From UTCFX2 sp963788305 (GTDB taxonomy: Bacteria > Chloroflexota > Anaerolineae > Anaerolineales > UBA4823): a stretch of DNA of 64,000 nt. A model generated the notes under the pieces. It had not been told where the DNA came from, searched no databases, and worked only from the letters and a program-made list of their open reading frames with translations. The position numbers and the translations under genes are program-made. The stretch spans positions 186,001-250,000 of the forward strand of contig CAWBGK010000018.1 of the NCBI GenBank assembly GCA_963788305.1, given 5' to 3'. Positions 8,760-17,934 of the stretch are shown here, one piece after another (position 1 is the first letter of the stretch; each line of letters opens with the position of its first letter).

Positions 8760-10442
8760 ATGAATGATCAACAGGTAATTTTTTCGATGATGAGAGTTCG
8801 GGCGAGTGTTCCCGCCGGGGAACAAGCCCGTTTTGCGAGACATCTCCTTGGGTTTTTATTACGGGGCGAAGATCGGTGTCGTCGGCCTGAACGGCGCCGG
8901 TAAGAGCACGCTGCTGCGGATCATCGCCGGGTTGGATGGCGGCTATAACGGCGAGGTGACCTTTTCGAAAGGCTACTCGGTTGGGATGCTCGCTCAAGAG
9001 CCGCAGCTCGATCCGGATAAGACCGTCAGGCAGGTGGTCGAAGAAGCCGTCCAGCCGATCGTCGAGATGCTCGCCCGTTTTGACGAGGTCAACAACCGCT
9101 TTGCGGATCCGGACGCCGACTTTGAGGCGCTGATCGAGGAGCAAGCTCGCCTGCAGGAGCAGCTTGACCGGATGGATGCCTGGACGCTCGACAACCGCCT
9201 GGAGGTCGCGCTGGACGCCTTACGCTGCCCGCCAGGCGAGACGCCGGTATCGGTGCTCTCGGGCGGCGAGCGGCGGCGGGTCGCCGCTGTGCCGGCTGCT
9301 GCTGACCGAGCCGGATATCCTGCTGCTCGACGAGCCGACCAACCACCTGGACGCCGAGTCCGTCGCCTGGCTGGAAAAACACCTGCAGCAGTACCGCGGC
9401 ACGGTGATCGCCGTCACGCACGACCGCTATTTCCTGGACAACGTCGCAGGTTGGATCCTCGAGCTCGACCGCGGCTACGGTATCCCCTGGCGGGGAAATT
9501 ACTCGTCCTGGCTGGAACAGAAACGCGACCGCCTGGCGCGCGAAGAAAGCGCCGAAACCCGCCGCCAGAAGACGCTCGAGCGCGAGCTGGAATGGATCCG
9601 CATGTCGCCGCGCGCCCGCCAGGCGAAAGGCAAGGCTCGCTACACGGCCTACGATCAGCTTCTGAACCAGGATTTCGAACAGCGCCGCGAAGAGCTGGAG
9701 ATATATATCCCCCCTGGTCCAAGGCTTGGGAATCGCGTGATCGAGCTCAAAGATGTGTCTAAAGGGTACGAGGACCGCCTGCTGATCGATGGGCTCACCG
9801 TCAGCATCCCGGCGGGCGGGATCGTCGGGATGATCGGCCCAAACGGCGCCGGAAAAACCACGCTGCTGCGGCTGATCACCGGCCAGGAAGAGCCCGATTT
9901 GGGTACGGTCCAGGTCGGCGAGACGGTCCAGATGGCTTATGTCGACCAGAGCCGTGAGGACCTCGATCCGGAAAAGACCGTTTGGGAGGAGATTTCTGAA
10001 GGCGAAGAGACGCTCCAGCTCGGCGACCGGCGGATGAACTCGCGCGCATATGTCTCAAGCTTCAATTTTCTCGGAGGCGACCAGCAGAAGAAGGTAGGGA
10101 CGCTTTCCGGCGGCGAGCGAAACCGCGTTCACCTCGCAAAGATGCTGACCCGTGGCGCGAACGTACTGCTGCTCGACGAGCCGACCAACGACCTGGATGT
10201 GAACACGCTGCGCGCCTTGGAAGAAGGGCTGGAGAATTTTGCCGGCTGCGCGATCGTCGTCTCCCACGACCGCTGGTTCCTGGACCGGATCGCGACCCAC
10301 ATCCTGGCCTTCGAAGGCGAGAGCCAGCTGCCGCTGGTCCGAAGGGAACTGGTCGGATTACGAGGCGGATCGAAGAAAGCGCCTGGGCATAGCCGCCGAC
10401 CAGCCGCACAGGATCAAATATCGAAGCCTGAAGCAATTCTGA
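8760..10442 (+). CDS. ettA: Energy-dependent translational throttle protein EttA, three frameshifts
   Basis: EttA is an ABC-F ATPase that binds the ribosomal E site and gates entry into elongation according to ADP/ATP ratio. It has no membrane domain. The family start (IFSMMRV, then FPPGNKPVLRDISL) and both Walker A motifs (GLNGAGKST, GPNGAGKTT) are present. So are both signatures (LSGGERRR, LSGGERNRVHLA), both Walker B motifs (LLLDEPTNHLD, LLLDEPTNDLD) and the EttA-type C-terminus PHRIKYRSL. The reading frame shifts near 8800, 9283 and 10330, each by +1. Removing one base at each site gives about 559 residues, the usual EttA length. Such clean repair in an otherwise perfect gene argues for sequence error. 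Confidence 0.9.
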
Positions 10443-10510
10443 AATGCTCTTTGGAAGAATTAGGACAGCTTGCTAAACTGAACCAAACATTTTCTCGCAA
10501 GTTTTCGCGG

Positions 10511-10556
10511 AATAGGTTCAATCGAACCTGGTAATTCAGGGTCGATTGAACCTATT
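10511..10556. repeat. 46-bp perfect-arm inverted repeat
   Basis: Arms of 15 bases (10511-10525, AATAGGTTCAATCGA, and its exact complement 10542-10556) surround a core that itself pairs CCTG/CAGG. It lies 68 bases after ettA. No T-tract follows, so it is an atypical terminator at best; it could be an operator or a small mobile repeat. Confidence 0.7.
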
Positions 10557-10588
10557 CTATCCTTATTTCCAGATGGATAATTGAATAA

Positions 10589-10605
10589 ACCGGAATTCTT
10601 CCGGT
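10589..10605. promoter_or_regulatory. Palindrome just upstream of a ribosome site
   Basis: ACCGGAA, a three-base spacer, then TTCCGGT form a perfect 7-bp palindrome ending 7 bases before the AAAGAGGAG ribosome site of the next gene. The placement suits an operator or a translation-controlling hairpin. No regulator is identified. Confidence 0.4.
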
Positions 10606-10628
10606 AATATTAAAGAGGAGAATAGGAT

Positions 10629-11162
10629 ATGATCGTAACGCTTCGCGAAATATTCGCAGTCCTTCATGGTTTTATCTTGGTGGGACATTTCTGCTGGCAT
10701 TTTCTGGCGGCATATATGCTCTGCTCACGATGAGACCAAACTGGTTAACCACCGAAGGGCTCAAAGACCACGTCTCTCAGTTAAAAATCTGGAACTGGGT
10801 GATGGCAGCCGCGGCATGGTTAACGGTTATTCTAGGTACTTTTTTGGTCTATCCTTGGTATCGGTTAAAACCACCAGAAGGTACAACTGATTTGACTGCA
10901 TTCCCTCGATATTTCTTGCTGGCAAATGAGACCCACTGCCATGTGGCACGAGTTCGGTATGGAATGGAAAGAGCATGTTGGATGGATTGCCCCCATTGCT
11001 GCTACCGTTGTAGCATATATTTTCTGGGTCTATGGAGCGCAATTGACTAAAGAGCCGAAAATTCGAAAGGCGTTGACCTGGTTCTTTATAATTGCGTTTG
11101 GCACCGCGGTCGTTGCTGGTGTATTGGGAGCATTCATTACAAAAATGGCACCGGTCCGCTAA
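10629..11162 (+). CDS. Four-TM membrane protein of unknown function, two frameshifts
   Basis: After a strong AGAGGAG site the ATG opens MIVTLREIFAVLHG. The frame then changes to give FYLGGTFLLAFSGGIYALL and later changes again. The joined product has about four hydrophobic segments, including WVMAAAAWLTVILGTFLVYP, VGWIAPIAATVVAYIFWVYG and ALTWFFIIAFGTAVVAGVLG, with a conserved-looking WHEFGMEWKEH between them. The shifts are near 10668 (one base apparently missing) and near 10928 (one base extra). No family is recognised. The next gene, also a small membrane protein, follows 14 bases later, so they probably form a pair. Confidence 0.6.
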
Positions 11163-11176
11163 ACAGGAGCATCATA

Positions 11177-11512
11177 ATGACTACAAGTGTAAATGAATAC
11201 ATTAAGAACGGCAAGGCAGCCGCTGCGCTGCTTGCGGGTGGGATTGGTGCTTGTGCAATTGGTTTGATGACTGTACTGGCAGAAGCTTCTCCAGCTGCTA
11301 AAACCTTCTTGACCTTTTCTGTGCCCGTTGGTCCATTGTCTGGAAAAACGATCGTTGGCGTCGCCATTTGGCTGATTTCATGGCTGGTAGTGGGATTGCT
11401 TTGGAAGGAAAAAGATGTCGAAATCAGCAAGGTGATTATTGCTGCTTTTGTTTTGTTGGCATTGGGGCTGCTGTTTACTTTTCCACCCTTCTTCCTGTCG
11501 TTTTCAGCCTAA
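11177..11512 (+). CDS. Three-TM membrane protein of unknown function
   Basis: This intact 111-residue protein has three hydrophobic segments (LLAGGIGACAIGLMTVLA, TIVGVAIWLISWLVVGLLW, VIIAAFVLLALGLLFTF) joined by short loops containing KEKDVEISK. ACAGGAG lies 8 bases before the ATG. It follows the four-TM gene and is closed by a strong terminator. No family is recognised; a small membrane complex with its neighbour is possible. Confidence 0.7.
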   Translation: MTTSVNEYIKNGKAAAALLAGGIGACAIGLMTVLAEASPAAKTFLTFSVPVGPLSGKTIVGVAIWLISWLVVGLLWKEKDVEISKVIIAAFVLLALGLLFTFPPFFLSFSA

Positions 11513-11526
11513 GATTAGAATTCAGT

Positions 11527-11563
11527 AAAAAACACGGAAGCATCGCTTCCGTGTTTTTTTTTA
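11527..11563. terminator. Bidirectional terminator between convergent units
   Basis: The stem ACACGGAAGC/GCTTCCGTGT, with a 3-base loop, is flanked by A-runs on the left and T-runs on the right, so it can terminate both the plus-strand membrane genes and the minus-strand response regulator. Confidence 0.9.
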
Positions 11564-12228
11564 TCCAAGGTTATTGAAATGCTCATCAATGTGATGGATT
11601 ACTGCGTATGTAGCCAGCTCAATCCGATTGTGCAGGTGCAACTTCTCAAGGATATTGCTGACATAGTTGCGCACGGTGATCTCACTAAGATTGAGCTTCT
11701 GCCCAATTTGGCGATTGCTGTCGCCTTTTGAAACCAATGCCAGTATGTCCATCTCGCGGGGTGAAAGGCCACGGAAGGCGTTCGATTCCGCCTCTGTTTC
11801 GAGGATTTTCAGGCGAGCCACTACATCTGCAGTCGTTTTTGGATCGAGGGCAATTTCACCACTTCCGGCAGCACGAACCGCACGCACCAGCTCCTGGTTG
11901 CCAACCTGTTTAAGCACAAACCCGGAGGTCTCCAGCTCTTAAGGCTTGTCCGGTGAATCCTTCGAAGCGTGGGAAGTGAGGATGAGACGACCTGGCTTAA
12001 TGGAAATTGTTGTCGGATTTCTTTACAGACTTCAAGCCCGCTGCGACCTGGTAGCTGGATATCTAAAATGACTACGTCAGGCTTGCAGTTTGCCACCTTT
12101 ACCAGAGCTTCCTCCGCTGACCCGGCTTCTCCAACCACTTCGATGTCTGGCTCATATTCGAGCAGGGTGCGAAGGCCGAGACGGACTACCTCATGGTCAT
12201 CAACAATCATCAGACGGATGCGTTTCAT
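11561..12228 (-). CDS. NarL/FixJ-type response regulator, frameshifted
   Basis: The N-terminal half is a CheY-like receiver with the acidic pair in MIVDDHEVVRLGL and the phospho-acceptor Asp in VVILDIQLPG. The C-terminal half is a LuxR-type helix-turn-helix domain (LSPREMDILALVSKG, LNLSEITVRNYVSNIL). The two halves are separated by two or three indels between about 11940 and 11995. Other frames there encode LTSHASKDSPDK and SGFVLKQVG, the expected linking segments. Repaired length is about 220 residues, usual for the family. The gene overlaps the end of its sensor kinase by 29 bases, marking them as a cognate pair. Confidence 0.85.
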
Positions 12229-13622
12229 CTTTTTTCTCCATCGGAAGCAACAAGGTCACCAGCGTGCCTTTCCCAGCTTGAGAGTCGAATATTAATTCTG
12301 CCCCCAACAGGCGGGCGCGATCGCGCATGTTTCGAAGTCCGTATCCGGGTTCAACCACTTTCGGCAAACCACTGCCAAAATCACGAACCGACAGGCGCAA
12401 TCGAGCTTCCGTGCAATCAGTGCGGATTTCAATTCTGGAAGTTTGGGAATGGCGGAGGGCATTGGAAAGCGCTTCACGCGTAAAAGCAACCATGTGGCTG
12501 ATCTGTTCGGCTTGGAGGTCCGGAGGAGAAGGATTTTCCCAGAAGGTCTCTATGGGAATTGTATTTCGAGCTTCATTAATAACCGGCTGCAACGCCGCTT
12601 CAAGTTCAACCGGGCTTGGATCAGGCTGTATTTGACGAAGGAATAGACGCAAATGGTCAATTGCTTGGTTGATCGACCATACCAGGCACTCCAAGCCTTG
12701 CTTTTGGGATTCGTCTGCCAATCGAATGAGTGATTGGGCATACAGTCCAGCTGCATAGACTTGTTGGAGGGCTCCATCGTGCAGGTCAGCGAGCAATTCG
12801 CTCGTGCTCAATGGCCACCACCTGGCTTTCTTCCATCTGGCGAATAAAACGATCAGTCTCGAAATTGAACACCTCGAGTGAGCGAATAATGGCAAAGGTG
12901 AGAACAATCCCAGCGATGGATCGAAATACAGGGATTGGTGCTATAAAAAGCTGATCAAATGAAGTGGAATTGATCAGTTCAGCGGGAAAAAAGGGCATTT
13001 TGGGGACAAGGACTCCGCAAAAACGCCATATGTTGCTAATGCAAAGGCGGCGATGTTCAGCGTACGACTGATATGCGGAAGACCTAACGGTTCTATCTGT
13101 TTCTTCATTTGGTGGTGAAGACCGTAAGCTGATAGCCAGGCACCTGGGATGCAAAGGAGGTAGCGGGCCAGACCATCTGCCAGGGCATGCCATTGTCTGA
13201 CATCCTGGCTGAAAATTTTCCCCATCCAGAAAACACCAATAAACCAGGCGGAAAAAGCAAAGGTCGGGAGGATGCGCACCCACCGCCAACCAACGGGAAA
13301 GGGTCGCAGGAGCTCAACTCCGAACTGAAGCAGGCAGGCAAATGAGGCTGCCAGGAAGATATGCTGAATTGAATACAAAAAGGATATTAATGCTGTGCCT
13401 GCATATTGACTTTGGATAGGGATAAACAAATCAGCCCACTCGTTTATGGCATGGAGAAATCCGAATCCAGCCAACCAGGGCAGGCTGCCGCGCCAGGTTC
13501 AGGCGTGAGTAATGTCTGGATTGCATTGTAATTGCAAGGCCGAGGATAAAAAAGACCTGTCCGTAGATAAAGATGATCAGTGGACGGTTGACTGAAAAAA
13601 AGTCGCGCAGATTGTTTAGCAC
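12200..13622 (-). CDS. Membrane sensor histidine kinase (HisKA_3 type), frameshifted
   Basis: The N-terminal half is a run of about seven hydrophobic segments (RPLIIFIYGQVFFILGLAI, LISFLYSIQHIFLAASFA, IAGIVLTFAIIRSLE). A short linker (QMEESQVVAIEHERIAR) leads to the dimerisation helix DLHDGALQQVYAAG, whose His is the phosphorylation site. The ATPase domain shows an N-box (REALSNALRHS), DFGSGLP and GYGLRNMRDRA. Frame changes occur near 13488, 13015 and 12797. The last is repaired by removing one T, restoring the canonical ERIARDLHDG. Repaired length is about 470 residues. It pairs with the overlapping NarL-type regulator; the membrane part presumably senses the signal, which is unknown. Confidence 0.85.
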
Positions 13623-13787
13623 GAGGTATTCATTCAGATCGCAATGGATTGCATCTGGAAACAGGCAATTGTGGGAATCCTAGAAATTCTACCACTACAA
13701 TAATAAGTCAAAGCCCAACCTATTTACAAAAGCCTTATACAGTGCACGAATAAGCTCGGGGAGAAAAGAGATCGGAGTCGCTGTATC

Positions 13788-14810
13788 CTAAACCAGATGG
13801 CAGGCGACCCAATGGGCTGGCACAGCTTCGCGCCAGATCGGTTCCTGCTCGGAGCAGATCGATTGCGCGATCGGGCAGCGTGGGTGGAAGCGGCAGCCGG
13901 ATGGCGGGTTGATCGGGCTGGGCACATCCCCGCTCAAGATGATCCGCTGGCGGGCGCGGTCCTTCTTTGGATCGGGGATTGGCACGGCCGAAAGCAGAGA
14001 CTGGGTGTAGGGGTGCAGCGGATTTTCATACAGCTCGTCGCGCATCGGCCAGCTCAGCCAGCACGCCCAGGTACATCACCGCCACGCGGTCGCAAATATG
14101 CCGGACCATGCTCAGGTCGTGGGCGATGAACAGGTAGGTCAACCCGAACTGGTCCTGCAGGTCCTCGAGCAGGTTGACGACCTGGGCCTGGATCGAGACA
14201 TCCAGGGCGGAGATCGGCTCGTCGCAGACGATGAACGATCCGGGTTGGAGGCCAGGGCGCGGGCGATCCCGATCCGCTGGCGCTGACCGCCGGAGAACTC
14301 GTGCGGGAAGCGGTTGATCAGGCGCGGGCTCAGACCAACCAGCAGCATCAGCTCATTGACTCGCTCATCGCGTTCCTTTCACAGAATCGAGCAAGTGGTG
14401 GACCCGGATCGGCTCGCCGATGATCGCGCTGACCGTCCAGCGCGGGTTCAGCGAAGCATAGGGATCCTGGAAGATCATCTGTGCCTTTTGTCGAAAGTTG
14501 GACATTTCAGCTTTTGTGGCTGAGTTCACCGGGATGCCGGCGACGATCACCTCACCGCTGGTGATCGGGTAAAGCGCCAGGATCGTCCGACCGGCGGTCG
14601 TCTTGCCGCAGCCGCTCTCCCCGACCAGACCCGAGCGTCTCGCCGCGCCGGATTTCGAATGAAATCCCATCCACTGCTTTCACCGCGCCGACCGTTCGTT
14701 CGATGATCAAACCCTGAGTGATCGGGAAGTGCTTGACCAGGTTGCGCACCTGGATCAGGTTCGAGCCGAGGGATAGCGTAATCAGGCGCTGAGGCTGGTT
14801 CCGATGTCAT
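13788..14810 (-). CDS. Oligopeptide/dipeptide ABC transporter ATPase (DppF/OppF-like), heavily frameshifted
   Basis: This is the second ATPase of the peptide importer. Visible pieces in several frames give QVRNLVKHFPIT, LVGESGCGKTTAGRT (Walker A), MIFQDPYASLNPRW, HEFSGGQRQRIGIARAL (signature), CDEPISALDVSIQAQ (Walker B) and the C-terminal oligopeptide-binding extension CRFHPRCPIA. The start ATG at 14810 overlaps the stop of the DppD-like gene as ATGA. About six +1 shifts interrupt it; two are clear single-base insertions near 14758 (extra C) and 14635 (extra G in a G-run). Every expected motif is present in order, so the gene is probably intact in the organism. Confidence 0.85.
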
Positions 14811-15799
14811 CGTGGTTTTCCTGTGTTTACATCGACCCAACAAGCAATTTTATGCTTCGGGGCAACCAGCTCCAGGGCAGGGTTTTCCCGGCGGCAGCGT
14901 TCGATGACGAGCTCGCAGCGCGGCGCAAAGGGGCAGCCTTTTGGCTCGACGAGCAGGTTTGGCGGCGCTCCAGGGATCGATTTGAGGCGGTCGTGCCGGC
15001 GCCGGTCGATGCGCGGCAGGGCGGCCAGCAGGGCAAGGGTGTACGGATGGCGTGGGTCTTCGTAGAGATTATCAACGGGAGCTTCTTCGACGATGAAACC
15101 CGAATACATCACCAGCACCCGCTCCGCCAGCCCTGCGACGACGCCCAGGTCGTGGGTGATCCAGATGATCGCCATGCCCAGCTCGTCGCGCAGCCGCTCT
15201 ACCAGCTCGGTGATCTGGGCCTGGATGGTGACGTCGAGCGCCGTGGTCGGTTCGTCGGCGATCAGCAGGCTGGGGGCGCAGGATAAAGCCATCGCGATCA
15301 TCGCCCGCTGGCGCATCCCCCCGGAGAACTGGTGGGGATATCCTTTGATCCGTCGCGGGGCGTCGGGGATGCCCACCAGCTCGAGCAGCTCGATCGCCCG
15401 CTCGCGGGCAGTCTGGTCATCCATCCCAAGGTGGACCCTCAGCGGCTCGCGCAGCTGGCGGTCAATCGTTAAAACCGGGTTCAGGGCGGTCATCGGGTCC
15501 TGAAAGACCATCGCGATCTCTTTCCCACGGATGTGCTCCTTCTCGCTTTCCGAGAGCTTTAGCAGGTCTCTGCCGCGGAAGATCGCCTTTTCACAGCTGA
15601 TCTCACCCGGCGGGATGGGGATCAGGCCCATCAGCGACAACATGGTCACGGATTTTCCACAGCCGCTTTCTCCGACTAAGGCGAGGGTTTCGCATTCGTT
15701 GAGTGATAATGAAACGCCGTTGACCGCATGGACGGTCCCTTCGGCGATGTGAAATCGGGTGTTCAGGTTCTCAACATCGAGCAGCAGTTCGCTCTTCAT
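14807..15799 (-). CDS. Oligopeptide/dipeptide ABC transporter ATPase (DppD/OppD-like)
   Basis: The intact 330-residue ATPase energises peptide uptake. It has Walker A GESGCGKSV, the Q-loop segment MVFQDPMTALNP, signature HQFSGGMRQRAMIA, Walker B LLIADEPTTALD and switch His in WITHDLG. The C-terminal CxxxP-type element (GCPFAPRCELVIERC) is characteristic of peptide and nickel transporters. It forms a heterodimer with the product of the following overlapping gene. It is the only peptide ATPase in this operon without frame damage. Confidence 0.94.
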   Translation of the reverse strand: MKSELLLDVENLNTRFHIAEGTVHAVNGVSLSLNECETLALVGESGCGKSVTMLSLMGLIPIPPGEISCEKAIFRGRDLLKLSESEKEHIRGKEIAMVFQDPMTALNPVLTIDRQLREPLRVHLGMDDQTARERAIELLELVGIPDAPRRIKGYPHQFSGGMRQRAMIAMALSCAPSLLIADEPTTALDVTIQAQITELVERLRDELGMAIIWITHDLGVVAGLAERVLVMYSGFIVEEAPVDNLYEDPRHPYTLALLAALPRIDRRRHDRLKSIPGAPPNLLVEPKGCPFAPRCELVIERCRRENPALELVAPKHKIACWVDVNTGKPR

Positions 15800-15843
15800 C
15801 CAGCTATCCTATGGTGATCTGGTTTAATCATCATCTAGATTTC

Positions 15844-16802
15844 TCAGACTGCCCGGCTGTGCGGATCAAGGGCATCTCTCAGCCCATCGCCCAGGAAGTT
15901 CATACCCAGGACAATCAGGGCAATCAGCATGCCGGGGAAAAACCACAGCCACCAGGCTGTGTCGATATAGTTATAGGCGCCTTCCAGCATGTTTCCCCAG
16001 GTTGCCGTTGGAGGGCGGACGCCCATCCCCAAGAAGCTGATATAGGCTTCCAGGGTGATCGCGGCGGCGACGCTCAGCGTGGCTGCCACGATAATCGGGG
16101 CGATGCTGTTCGGCAGGATGTGGCGAAAGATGATCTCGCGGGTTGAGGTCCCGGTCGCTCTGGCAGCAAGGATAAAATCGTTTTCCTTGAGTGTCAAGAA
16201 CTGGGAGCGCACGATGCGCGCCAGATACGGCCAGCTGGTGATCCCAATCACAACTATGATCACCACCACGCTGCCGCTGAAAGTCCGTCCCATCATCTCA
16301 ATATTGGGGATCGACTGGGCGAAGTACTTGGCCATCACCAGCAGCAGGAAGATTTGCGGGATGACCAGGACAGCTTCGGTAAACCGCATCAGGACGCTGT
16401 CTATTTTTCCACCGAAGAAACCCGAGAGCGAGCCGATCGAGACGCCAATCAGAAGCTCGACCAGCATGGCGGTCAGTCCGATCAGGATCGAGATCTGCCC
16501 GCCGTAAATCGTGCGAGCCAGGATGTCTCGCCCGACCGTATCTGTCCCGAAAGGATGCTCGCGGCTGGGCGCCTGCAGGCGCTGCCCGGTATCGGTGCGG
16601 TTGGCGTCCGCTTCACTAAAGAATAACATTCCACCGAATGCGTACAGGAACATCAGGATCAGCGTGATGCTGCCGAAGATCGCCATCTTGTGCCGGCGAA
16701 ACCGCCGCCAGGTGAGCTGTCCCAGGGACAAGGGGGTCGTTTCCAGCTCGTCCGGCGTGAGGCTGGCAATCGGGGGGGAGGCTGGGGTGCGGTGGTTTCC
16801 AT
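15844..16802 (-). CDS. Peptide ABC transporter permease (DppC/OppC-like), one frameshift
   Basis: The protein has the short N-terminal helix of OppC-type permeases (RFRRHKMAIFGSITLILMFL), then GTDTVGRDILARTIYGG. The permease signature region EIIFRHILPNSIAPIIV contains the ATPase-contacting EAA-like loop, and the C-terminus LGDGLRDALDPH is standard. The main frame starts at 16731, but the N-terminal METTAPQPPP and the linker ELETTPLSLGQ lie in two frames that join in a run of seven cytosines near 16777. The true start is therefore 16802. Six membrane helices are expected. Confidence 0.9.
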
Positions 16803-16839
16803 CAGTAAGGTTTCTCGTTTGGTATTTTTACTTTTGGCG

Positions 16840-17875
16840 TTATTTATAGCGGATGCGGGGATCGAGCCAGGCGTACAGCACATCTGCGATGATCTGGAAG
16901 ATGATCACGGCGACGGCGATCATCATCAGGATGCCCATCACGACCGGGGTGTCGCTGCGCGAGACATGGTCCAGGAACAGCCGGCCCATCCCGGGCCAGC
17001 CGAAGATGCGCTCGGTGACGATCGCGCCCCCCAGCAGGAAGGGCAGGTCCAGCGCAACCAACGTGACGATCGGCAGGGCGGCGTTTTTCAAGGCGTGAAT
17101 GTAGATGATCTCCGGGCGCGGCAGGCCTTTTGCCTTGGCAGTACGAACGTAGTCCTGGCCCATCGCTTCCAGCATCGTGCTGCGGATGTAGCGGCTGTAG
17201 CCGGCGATAAAGCCAAAGGACAAGGTCGCAACCGGCAGCACCATATGCCAGGCTACCTGGGGCACCGTTTTGCCCGCTTCGGGTTCGAACATCCCCACCG
17301 TCGGAAGATAAGGGAGCCCCCAGGCCTTAAAGTTCACCGCAAAGATGTACATCATTAATAGAGCGAAAAAGAAGACCGGCATCGAATAAAAAATGAAAGT
17401 CAGGGTGGTAATGATGTTATCCGTCGCGGTGTATTGATGCAGGGCGGAGTAGATCCCGATCAGCATGGCGGAGCTCAAGATGATCGCTTCCGCGACCAAC
17501 ATCAGCAAGCAGCGTGTTCGGCAGGCGCTCGCCGATCACCTCTGTCACGGGCTTGCGGTTGACCAGCGAGACGCCAAAATCGCCGCGCAGCACCCCCTTG
17601 CGCTTGCCTGGAGTTTCAGCGACGCCGTCGCCGTCCATGATCGGTTTTAGCCCAATCGTTCCCGATCAGCCAGTAGAAATACTGCACAGTAAATGGGCTT
17701 GTCCAAGCCCGAGCTGGCGAGTCAGGCGGATGCGGTCTTCGCTGCGCGTTACTTTACGCCCACCCATCGTCGCGATTGGGTCACCCATGTTCTGCATCAG
17801 GATGAAAATCACCATGCTGATGATGAACAGCAGGGGGATCGCCTGCAGCAGACGCCGGATAATATAGCGGGTCAT
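16840..17875 (-). CDS. Peptide ABC transporter permease (DppB/OppB-like), frameshifted
   Basis: It starts MTRYIIRRLLQAIPLLF, the classic DppB N-terminus, and ends YAWLDPRIRYK, also classic. Between these lie GDFGVSLVNRKPVTEVIGERLPNT split over frames, then the permease core with YIHALKNAALPIVTLV and GGAIVTERIFGWPGMG. Four +1 shifts occur between about 17500 and 17700. A notable insert in the large outer loop reads DHDGDGVAETPGKRKG once frames are joined, an EF-hand-like acidic loop that could bind calcium. Repaired length is about 340 residues. Confidence 0.88.
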
Positions 17876-17934
17876 CTTTGTATTGAACGATGACGTGCAG
17901 GCGTATAACGCCTGCACGTCATTGATTGTGAAAT

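Noticed and set aside
8760..10442. Programmed ribosomal frameshifting in ettA and ychF
   Set aside because: Many sites per gene, no slippery heptamer with a following structure, and family members are read in a single frame.
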